From positions 1 to 32,507 of the forward strand of contig CASELS010000010.1 in assembly GCA_949288855.1 (NCBI GenBank): a stretch of DNA of 32,507 bases, given 5' to 3'. Under the pieces are notes generated by a model. That model worked only from the letters and a program-made list of their open reading frames with translations, was not told where the DNA came from and made no database searches. How positions within the stretch are numbered: the first letter of the stretch is position 1; each line of letters begins with the position of its first letter. The position numbers were made by a program, and so were the translations under genes. This document shows, in pieces, positions 24,814 through 32,507 of the stretch. Source of the stretch: an uncultured Collinsella sp. (GTDB taxonomy: Bacteria > Actinomycetota > Coriobacteriia > Coriobacteriales > Coriobacteriaceae).

Positions 24814-25182
24814 TTACAGGGTCTCGGGAGCAAGCGAGACGATCTTCATGTACTTCTTGTCGCGGAGCTCACGCGCCACGGGCCCGAAGATACGGGTGCC
24901 GACGGGCGAACCGTCGTTGTTGATGACGACGGCAGCGTTGTCGTCGAAGCGGATGTAGGAGCCGTCCTTGCGGCGGATCTCCTTGACCGTACGGACGACG
25001 ACGCACTTCACGACGTCCTTCTTCTTGACGTTCGCGCCAGGGGTCGCCTCGATGACGGAAGCAACGAACACGTCGCCAATGCCTGCATAGCGGCGCTTGG
25101 AGCCACCGAGCACCTTGATGCAGCGCACCTTGCGCGCACCGGAGTTATCGGCGACGTTCAGCACGGTTTGCATTTGAATCAT
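24814..25182 (-). CDS. rplN: Large-subunit ribosomal protein uL14
   Basis: 122 residues, the standard length, starting [20 protein letters not shown] at the ATG 25182 with GGAGG upstream. It ends [18 protein letters not shown]. It makes the intersubunit bridge near bS6/h14 and binds silencing factor RsfS. Confidence 0.97.
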   Translation of the reverse strand: MIQMQTVLNVADNSGARKVRCIKVLGGSKRRYAGIGDVFVASVIEATPGANVKKKDVVKCVVVRTVKEIRRKDGSYIRFDDNAAVVINNDGSPVGTRIFGPVARELRDKKYMKIVSLAPETL

Positions 25183-25265
25183 GGTAGTTCCTCCGAACTT
25201 AGGCCGGTGAGAGGTGCGCTCGCACACTCGCGGTGCACGTCACCGGCATGAACGTAGCGAAAAGC

Positions 25266-25529
25266 TTACTTGGCGCGCTCGATGATCTCGACCAAGCGCC
25301 AACGCTTCATCTTGGACAGAGGACGGGTCTCCATGACGCGAACCTTGTCGCCGACACCGGCCGTGCACTCCTCGTCATGAGCGTGAAGCTTCTTGGTGGT
25401 GGTCATCATCTTGCCGTACTTGGGGTGACGCTTGCGCTCCGTGGTCTGGACAACGATGGTCTTGTTGCCCGAGATGGAGACGACGACGCCCTGACGGACC
25501 TTGCGCTGGTTGCGCGTAGTGTCACTCAT
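25266..25529 (-). CDS. rpsQ: Small-subunit ribosomal protein uS17
   Basis: 87 residues. OB fold with [20 protein letters not shown] and the C-terminal [17 protein letters not shown]. It lies in the usual order rpmC-rpsQ-rplN, with AAGGAG upstream of the ATG. Confidence 0.97.
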   Translation of the reverse strand: MSDTTRNQRKVRQGVVVSISGNKTIVVQTTERKRHPKYGKMMTTTKKLHAHDEECTAGVGDKVRVMETRPLSKMKRWRLVEIIERAK

Positions 25530-25545
25530 GTTCTCTCCTTGAGAT

Positions 25546-25760
25546 CTACTCGGTCGCAGCGGCCTTCTCCGCTGCGATTTCGCGGGCGCGCTGCTCCGTG
25601 AGGATACGGGCGATGTCCTTCTTCACGGTCTTGACGCGGGCGGTGTTGTCCAGCTGGCTGGTGGCCATCTGGAAGCGAAGGTTGAAGAGCTCGGCTCGGG
25701 TTTCCTTCAGCTTTTCTGCGAGCTGATCGTCAGAGAGCTCACGAATCTCTGCGGGCTTCA

Positions 25761-25761
<1 letters not shown>
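25546..25761 (-). CDS. rpmC: Large-subunit ribosomal protein uL29
   Basis: 71 residues. Two-helix hairpin [20 protein letters not shown] and [20 protein letters not shown]. It lies at the tunnel exit where trigger factor and SRP dock. Its start codon overlaps the rplP stop by one base (TAATG). Confidence 0.97.
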
Positions 25762-26188
<427 letters not shown>

Positions 26189-26189
<1 letters not shown>

Positions 26190-26899
26190 TACTGACCCCT
26201 CCTCTCGGAGTTACGGCGACGGGGGCGACGCTCGCCCTCGAGCGCAGGGTTGGGAACGGGCTGGCCGGGGAGCTTCTCGCCCAGGTAGATCCAGACCTTC
26301 ACGCCGCAGGCACCCATGGTGGTGTGCGCAACGGACGTGCCGTAGTCGATCTTGGCGCGCAGGGTGTGCAGCGGCACGCGACCCTCGCGGTACCACTCGC
26401 GACGACCCATCTCGGCGCCGCCGAGACGACCGGAGCACTGGATACGGATGCCCTTGGCGCCCGCCTTGGAAGCGGACTGAACGGCCTTGCGCATAGCGCG
26501 ACGGAAGGCGACACGGCCCTCGAGCTGCTCAGCGATGGACTGAGCAACGAGGTTGGCGTCGAGCTCGGGGCGCTTGATCTCGATGACGTCGACCGAGAGC
26601 TGGCCCTTGGTGACACCGGCGACGCGCTCGAGCTCACCGCGGAGGGTGTCGATCTCGGAGCCCTTCTTGCCGATGACGATGCCCGGGCGGGCGGTGTAGA
26701 TGATGACCTTCACCTTGTCGCCGGCACGCTCGATCTCCACGCGGGAGACGGCAGCGCGAGCGAGGCGCTTGGCGACGAACTTGCGGATCTCAAGGTCGTT
26801 GCCAAGAGTCTTGGCGTAGTCCTTGTCAGCGAACCAGCGGGAGCGCCAGTTCTCGGTGATGCCAAGACGGAAGCCGGTGGGATAGACTTTCTGACCCAT
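26189..26899 (-). CDS. rpsC: Small-subunit ribosomal protein uS3
   Basis: 236 residues. [20 protein letters not shown] at the start, the KH domain with [20 protein letters not shown], and the C-terminal domain with [20 protein letters not shown]. It lines the mRNA entry channel. Confidence 0.97.
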
Positions 26900-26905
26900 G
26901 GCGCT

Positions 26906-27277
26906 TTACGCCTCCTTTCGAGGAGCGACGACGATGGTGATGTGGCTCATGCGCTTAAGGATGCGCGAAGCGGAACCCTTGGCGCGCGGGCGGATGCGCT
27001 TGAGCGTCGGGCCCTCGTCGACATAGGCGGCAGCGACCACGAGGTCGTCGGCGCGCATGCCGTTGTTGTGCTCGGCGTTGGCCACAGCGGAGCGCAGAAC
27101 CTTCTCCACGTCCACGGCGACAGCGCGCTCGCAGAAGTGAAGGATGTCGAAGGCCTGGGCCACGGACTTGCGGCGGATGAGGTCGACCACGAGGCGAGCC
27201 TTGGACGGAGACACGCGCACGTACTTAGCGACGGCGCGAACCTCGCGGGTCTCGGTATCGGTAGCTTTAGTTGCCAT
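26906..27277 (-). CDS. rplV: Large-subunit ribosomal protein uL22
   Basis: 123 residues. It contains [20 protein letters not shown] and the loop region [20 protein letters not shown] that reaches into the exit tunnel, the site where macrolide-resistance changes occur in other bacteria. No change can be called from sequence alone. Confidence 0.97.
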   Translation of the reverse strand: MATKATDTETREVRAVAKYVRVSPSKARLVVDLIRRKSVAQAFDILHFCERAVAVDVEKVLRSAVANAEHNNGMRADDLVVAAAYVDEGPTLKRIRPRAKGSASRILKRMSHITIVVAPRKEA

Positions 27278-27291
27278 AGATTAGAAACCCC

Positions 27292-27552
27292 CTACTTGGC
27301 CTTGTGGCCACGGAACGTACGGGTGGGCGCGAACTCACCGAGCTTGTGACCAACCATGGACTCGGTGACGTACACGGGGACGTGCTTGCGACCGTCGTGA
27401 ACAGCGATCGTGTGACCGACCATCTCAGGGAAGATGGTGGAAGCGCGCGACCAGGTCTTCACGACGTCCTTCTTGCCAGCCTCGTTCATCGCGATGATAC
27501 GCGAGAGCAGGCGAGCTTCTACGAACGGCCCCTTTTTGAGACTTCTGCTCAT
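27292..27552 (-). CDS. rpsS: Small-subunit ribosomal protein uS19
   Basis: 86 residues. Starts [20 protein letters not shown] and has [20 protein letters not shown]. Part of the 30S head next to uS13. It lies between rplB and rplV. Confidence 0.97.
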   Translation of the reverse strand: MSRSLKKGPFVEARLLSRIIAMNEAGKKDVVKTWSRASTIFPEMVGHTIAVHDGRKHVPVYVTESMVGHKLGEFAPTRTFRGHKAK

Positions 27553-27582
27553 AAGTCGTTATCTCCTAATTCTCGGTATCGA

Positions 27583-28413
27583 CTACTTCTTGCGACGACG
27601 GATGATGAGGCTATTCGACGTCTTCTTCTTCTTGCGCGTACGATAGCCCTTCGTCGGCTTGCCCCACGGGGTAACAGAGGGACGACCAGAGGTGTGGTTC
27701 TTGCCCTCGCCACCGCCGTGCGGGTGGTCGACCGGGTTCATGACCGTACCACGGACCGTCGGACGCACGTTCATGTGGCGCTTACGACCGGCCTTGCCGA
27801 TGACGATGTTGGCGTGATCGGCGTTGCCGACCTCACCCACGGTGGCGCGGCAGGTGATGAGCACGCGGCGCATCTCGGAGCTCGGCATGCGGAGGATGGC
27901 GTACTTGCCCTCCTTGCCCATGAGCTGGCAGGCGGTGCCGGCCGAACGGGCGATGGCAGCGCCCTTGCCGGGCTGGAACTCGATCGCGTGGATGAGCGTA
28001 CCCACGGGGATCTCGGAAAGCGGAAGGGCGTTACCCGGCTTGATGTCGGCGCCCTCGCCGGAGACGACGGTGTCGCCCACGGTCAGGCCCTTGGGGGCGA
28101 GGATGTAGCGCTTCTCGCCGTCCACATAGTGGAGAAGGGCGATGCGGGCGGAGCGGTTGGGGTCGTACTCGATGGTAGCGACCTTGGCCGGCACGCCGTC
28201 CTTGTTGCGCTTGAAATCGATGCGACGGTAGCGGCGCTTCACGCCACCACCCTGATGACGCACAGTGATGCGGCCGTTGTTGTTGCGGCCGGCCTTCTTG
28301 GGCAGCGGCTCGAGAAGCGACTTCTCGGGCGTGGTGCAGGTGATCTCGGCAAAGTCGGAGATCGTCTGCCAGCGGCGGCCCGCGCTGGTCGGCTTAAGGT
28401 GCTTTACAGCCAT
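27583..28413 (-). CDS. rplB: Large-subunit ribosomal protein uL2
   Basis: 276 residues, standard length. It has the RNA-binding core ([40 protein letters not shown]) and the conserved C-terminal [12 protein letters not shown] with the His important near the peptidyl transferase centre. An AAGGG site lies 7 bases before the ATG. Unlike the tight neighbours, it is preceded by a 170-base gap full of inverted repeats. Confidence 0.97.
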   Translation of the reverse strand: MAVKHLKPTSAGRRWQTISDFAEITCTTPEKSLLEPLPKKAGRNNNGRITVRHQGGGVKRRYRRIDFKRNKDGVPAKVATIEYDPNRSARIALLHYVDGEKRYILAPKGLTVGDTVVSGEGADIKPGNALPLSEIPVGTLIHAIEFQPGKGAAIARSAGTACQLMGKEGKYAILRMPSSEMRRVLITCRATVGEVGNADHANIVIGKAGRKRHMNVRPTVRGTVMNPVDHPHGGGEGKNHTSGRPSVTPWGKPTKGYRTRKKKKTSNSLIIRRRKK

Positions 28414-28443
28414 TACCTATCCCTTTCATCTCTATCCGCTCGC

Positions 28444-28564
28444 CACCGCATCAGGGATTCGGGGTTTCCCCCGGGGTGCGGTGACACCGGATTACCACGG
28501 TACCGGGCGGCTCTATGTTATGCGCCCGGAACCTCAACTCTCCGCCTCCCTTTCGGGAGGCTGA
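28444..28564 (-). ncRNA. Candidate structured mRNA element between rplW and rplB
   Basis: Three hairpins in a row on the minus strand. First, GCCTCCC-GAAA-GGGAGGC (28544-28561), extended by a CTC/GAG pair past one mismatch. Second, CCGGGCG with CGCCCGG (28503-28529) around a 13-base loop. Third, a CACCGCA/TGCGGTG stem (28444-28483) enclosing CGGGG-GAAA-CCCCG (28460-28473). Two are capped by GAAA, a stable GNRA tetraloop. The element ends about 30 bases before the rplB ATG. No coding gene fits the gap. Its function is unknown; a ribosomal-protein-binding regulatory or processing element is the natural hypothesis. Confidence 0.6.
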
Positions 28565-28583
28565 GAACCTTACCTGCGATCTT

Positions 28584-28871
28584 CTAGGCCTGGTTGCCGA
28601 AGATCTCGATCGTCTCGCCCTCTTTGAGGGTGACAACGGCCTTCTTCCACTGACGCGTATAGCCGGCGATGTAGCGCACGCGCTTCTTCTTCGGCTTCAC
28701 GTTGATGGTGTTGACAGACTCGACCTTCACCGAGAAGAGCTCCTCGATGGCGTCCTTGATCTGGTACTTGTTCGCGCCGCGAGCGACCTCGAACGTGTAC
28801 TTGTTCTGCTCCATCAGATCGTAAGAGCGCTCAGAAACGATGGGGCGGATGATGATGCTGTGGGCGTCCAT
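28584..28871 (-). CDS. rplW: Large-subunit ribosomal protein uL23
   Basis: 95 residues. MDAHSIIIRPIVSERSYDLM at the start, then ARGANKYQIKDAIEELFSVK and the RVRYIAGYTRQWKKAVVTLK end. It is the docking site for trigger factor and SRP at the tunnel exit. Its ATG directly follows the rplD stop. Confidence 0.97.
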   Translation of the reverse strand: MDAHSIIIRPIVSERSYDLMEQNKYTFEVARGANKYQIKDAIEELFSVKVESVNTINVKPKKKRVRYIAGYTRQWKKAVVTLKEGETIEIFGNQA

Positions 28872-29498
28872 TTAAGCAAGCACCTCCCCAAAGTGAGCGG
28901 CAACGTCGGCGGGCATGAGGATGGCGCCGTTGTTGAGGATGTCGTAGGTGTTGGCCTCATCCGGCGTGATGATGAATGTACGCGGGATGTTGCGGAAGGA
29001 CAGGTAGGCGTTGATATCGTCCTCGCGAACGATGATCGTAAGACGCTTGCCCTCGAGGCCGAGGTTCTTGAGGAGCGCGACGGCGGCCTTGGTGGACGGC
29101 TTCTCGAAGCCGTAGTCGTCGACGAGCACGAGCTCGTTGTCGCGGACCTTCGCGGAGAGCGCGGAGCGCATAGCGAGCTTGACCTCTTTGTTGTTCATAC
29201 GCTTAGCGTAGGAACGGGGCTTCGGGGCGAAGACGACGCCACCGTGACGCCACTGGGCGGCACGGATGGAGCCCTGACGAGCACGACCGGTGCCCTTCTG
29301 GCGCCAAGGCTTCTTGCCGCCACCGGAGACCTCAGAGCGGCCCTTGGCCGACTGGGTACCGGCGCGCCAGCAGGCCTGCTGGCACTTCACGATGTGATGC
29401 ATGACGTGGATGTTCGGCTCGATGCCGTACACCTCAGCGGAGAGCTCGGCCTCGGCGACCTTCTTGCCCTCGCTGTTCTTGACTTCAAACTTAGCCAT
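28872..29498 (-). CDS. rplD: Large-subunit ribosomal protein uL4
   Basis: 208 residues from the ATG at 29498 (AAGGAG about 10 bases upstream); a longer upstream extension overlaps rplC and is rejected. It has the tunnel-loop signature [20 protein letters not shown] and ends with [11 protein letters not shown]. In E. coli uL4 also represses the S10 operon by binding its leader. A leader exists here upstream of rplC, but its relation to uL4 is untested. Confidence 0.96.
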   Translation of the reverse strand: MAKFEVKNSEGKKVAEAELSAEVYGIEPNIHVMHHIVKCQQACWRAGTQSAKGRSEVSGGGKKPWRQKGTGRARQGSIRAAQWRHGGVVFAPKPRSYAKRMNNKEVKLAMRSALSAKVRDNELVLVDDYGFEKPSTKAAVALLKNLGLEGKRLTIIVREDDINAYLSFRNIPRTFIITPDEANTYDILNNGAILMPADVAAHFGEVLA

Positions 29499-29547
29499 TT
29501 TCTGTGTTCTCCTTGGTATGACGTGGCTTACGTACTGTCGATAGCGT

Positions 29548-30168
29548 TTACGCCATACGGATGGCGACCAGAGCGTTCTTGCCGCCAGGGACAGCGCCCT
29601 TGACGAGCATGAGGTTCTGCTCGGCATCGATGCGGACAACGGAGAGGTTCTTCACGGTCACGCGCTCGTTACCCATGTGACCGGCCATCTTAACGCCCTT
29701 GAGGACGCGTGCGGGGTAGGCGCACTGGCCGATGGAGCCGGGGTGACGCTTGAAGTGCGAACCATGGGTCATAGGACCGCGGCGCTGACCCCAGCGCTTA
29801 ATACGACCCTGGAAACCCTTACCCTTGGAGGTACCGATAACGTCGACCTTGGCGACATCGGCAAAGTCAGCGACAGTGACGGTCTCGCCGACCTTGTGCT
29901 CCTCGCCGTTCTCGACGCGGACCTCGCGGAGGTAGCGAACGGGCTCGACGCCGGCCTTGTCGAAGTGACCCTTCATGGGCTTGTTCACGCGCTTGGCCTT
30001 GATGTTGCCGAAACCGATCTGGACGGCATCGTAGCCGTCGGTCGCCTGAGTTTTAACCTGCGAGACGGCGCAGGGGCCTGCCTGGATGACGGTGACGGGC
30101 ACGACGTTATCGTCGTCATCCCACACCTGGGTCATCCCGATCTTACGGCCGAGAATCATGCTGATCAT
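29548..30168 (-). CDS. rplC: Large-subunit ribosomal protein uL3
   Basis: 206 residues from the ATG at 30168, with AGGA 7 bases upstream; an internal ATG at 30159 is the alternative. It starts [20 protein letters not shown] and has [20 protein letters not shown]. It reaches the peptidyl transferase centre. It is the first gene after the 501-base gap that separates it from rpsJ, so it probably starts its own transcript. Confidence 0.96.
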   Translation of the reverse strand: MISMILGRKIGMTQVWDDDDNVVPVTVIQAGPCAVSQVKTQATDGYDAVQIGFGNIKAKRVNKPMKGHFDKAGVEPVRYLREVRVENGEEHKVGETVTVADFADVAKVDVIGTSKGKGFQGRIKRWGQRRGPMTHGSHFKRHPGSIGQCAYPARVLKGVKMAGHMGNERVTVKNLSVVRIDAEQNLMLVKGAVPGGKNALVAIRMA

Positions 30169-30431
30169 TCAATGATCCTAACCCTCTGTGGTCTTGGGAC
30201 CATGTGGGCGCCCCTTGCGCTCACCCCCAGCGGACCACTCCTTACGAGCGTGTCCCATAGTTTGCGGTTCTCCTCACTCGGCACCCGCGCAACCCATTTA
30301 AGCAGGCACTTTGTATCGGCAGAATCCTCCCTATGAAGGCACGATTGATTAGTATACACGCCTCCGGGCGTGTTCATAGCGTCTACATATTGAAATTTGC
30401 AGGTCAATGCCACTGTGAGAGATTCTGTATG
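30169..30431 (-). promoter_or_regulatory. Probable promoter and leader of the rplC group
   Basis: No gene fits here. On the minus strand a -35 TTGACC (30402-30407) is followed after 16 bases by a poor -10 TAGACG (30380-30385). Downstream are a perfect hairpin ACACGCC-CGGA-GGCGTGT (30356-30373) and a small TGGTC-CCAA-GACCA hairpin near the rplC ribosome-binding site. A TATACT next to the first hairpin lacks a -35. The layout suits a regulated leader; the details are inference. Confidence 0.4.
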
Positions 30432-30497
30432 GGGCTCCACCGTATTCCCTCCAGAGATGCGCGTCGCGGAATCTCTGGAGGGAATACGGTGGAGCCC
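30432..30497. repeat. Perfect 27-bp inverted repeat between rpsJ and rplC
   Basis: Left arm 30432-30458 (GGGCTCCACCGTATTCCC and on) is exactly complementary to right arm 30471-30497 (ending GGTGGAGCCC), with a 12-base loop. No T-run follows on either strand. Perfect arms of this length point to a recent or selected element: a mobile palindromic unit, a double-stranded RNA or RNase III site, or an unusual terminator. Confidence 0.85.
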
Positions 30498-30576
30498 TAC
30501 CCGTTAACCTCTAACACGGCATCCCGCAATTATGCGAAGCCGATATGCCTTAAATCCGTTCCTATAACAGCAAGAA

Positions 30577-30635
30577 CCCCTCGGTTTACTAAGCCAATGT
30601 TTCGCGAAGCGCACATTGGCGTGCAAACCGAGGGG
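30577..30635 (-). terminator. Nested hairpin after rpsJ, probable terminator
   Basis: CCCCTCGGTTT (30577-30587) pairs with AAACCGAGGGG (30625-30635), and inside it GCCAATGT (30593-30600) pairs with ACATTGGC (30613-30620), with short asymmetric bulges between. On the minus strand it starts 35 bases after the rpsJ stop and is followed by a weak T-rich stretch (TTCTTGCTGTT). It probably ends the str-type transcript. Confidence 0.6.
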
Positions 30636-30669
30636 CTCCTCGATGCGTATGTGACCTATCGACTAAGGC

Positions 30670-30978
30670 TTAGAGCTTGATGTCGATGTCCACGCCCGCG
30701 GGGAGGTCGAGACGCATGAGCGAGTCGACGGTGCCCGAGGTGGGGTCGAGGATGTCGATGAGGCGCTTGTGGGTGCGCATCTCGAACTGCTCACGGGAGT
30801 CCTTATCCACGTGCGGAGAGCGGATGACCGTGTAGAGGTTGCGCTCGGTGGGCAGCGGAATGGGGCCCGAGACGCGGGCGCCGGTCTTCTGAGCGGTGTC
30901 GACGATGAGCTTCGCCGACTGATCCACGACCTCGTGATCATAGCCCTTGAGGCGGATCCTGATCTTCTGGCTAGGCAA
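30670..30978 (-). CDS. rpsJ: Small-subunit ribosomal protein uS10
   Basis: 102 residues from a TTG at 30978, chosen because GGAGG lies 5 bases upstream and the product then starts (M)[19 protein letters not shown], matching the family start. It contains [20 protein letters not shown] and ends [11 protein letters not shown]. Besides its 30S role, uS10 (NusE) joins NusB in antitermination. The order is fusA-rpsJ with a 61-base gap; tuf, often found between them, is absent. Confidence 0.96.
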   Translation of the reverse strand: MPSQKIRIRLKGYDHEVVDQSAKLIVDTAQKTGARVSGPIPLPTERNLYTVIRSPHVDKDSREQFEMRTHKRLIDILDPTSGTVDSLMRLDLPAGVDIDIKL

Positions 30979-31039
30979 TGTTACCTCCAATGTGTGCGCG
31001 AGGCTTCCTCGCGGCGGTTCCTATAGTGCGAGAGAGGCC

Positions 31040-32507
<1,468 letters not shown>

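Noticed and set aside
23103-24923. Long plus-strand open frame opposite uraA and rplX
   Set aside because: The translation is His/Asp/Arg-rich low complexity and crosses several real genes and a terminator. It is an antisense shadow.
30165-30440. 91-residue ORF covering the rplC leader
   Set aside because: No ribosome-binding site, composition unlike neighbours, no family features, and it crosses leader hairpins. Noncoding is more likely.

Overview
This GC-rich window (roughly 60-65 % G+C by eye) is a chromosomal segment from an actinobacterium. The best guess is class Coriobacteriia (Collinsella/Olsenella/Atopobium-like). The reasons are the single-polypeptide EcfA-EcfA-EcfT transporter followed by truA downstream of rplQ, the protein sequences and the codon bias. 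The genus is inference. Most of the window is the large ribosomal-protein supercluster, read on the minus strand from the right edge to the left.

Layout in transcription order (right to left). fusA (5' part outside the window) is followed by rpsJ with no tuf between them. A 501-base gap with two long hairpins and a probable leader follows. Next come rplC-rplD-rplW, a structured intergenic RNA candidate, then rplB-rpsS-rplV-rpsC-rplP-rpmC-rpsQ-rplN-rplX. A strong intrinsic terminator then lies directly against the ribosome-binding site of a uracil permease gene (uraA). After a plus-strand block, the spc-type genes resume with their own candidate promoter and hairpin leader: rplE-rpsN-rpsH-rplF-rplR-rpsE-rpmD-rplO-secY-adk-map. 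After a 767-base interruption holding a frameshifted unknown gene come infA-rpmJ-rpsM-rpsK-rpsD-rpoA-rplQ and a terminator. These are followed by a fused ECF-transporter energy module, truA, a family-2 glycosyltransferase gene, argR and a small membrane-protein ORF.

Plus-strand genes are few. They are a bifunctional penicillin-binding protein (PBP1A type) near the left edge, divergent from the start of a U32-family gene cut by the window edge, and the block inside the ribosomal cluster: an EIIA(Glc)-type PTS protein, a large U32 protein and an RluA-family pseudouridine synthase. That block plus uraA separates rplX from rplE by almost 6 kb, where most bacteria have these genes adjacent.

The genes are mostly housekeeping: ribosome assembly, translation initiation and elongation, protein export, N-terminal Met removal, nucleotide balance and transcription. 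No CRISPR array, phage, transposase, toxin-antitoxin pair or recognisable defence system was seen. The unusual content is in the gaps: several hairpins that are not plain terminators (rpsJ-rplC, rplW-rplB, upstream of rplE, rplE-rpsN), a C7-tract frameshift in an unrecognised gene between map and infA, and a possible 34-residue membrane protein downstream of argR. All calls come from reading the sequence; no database search or folding program was run.
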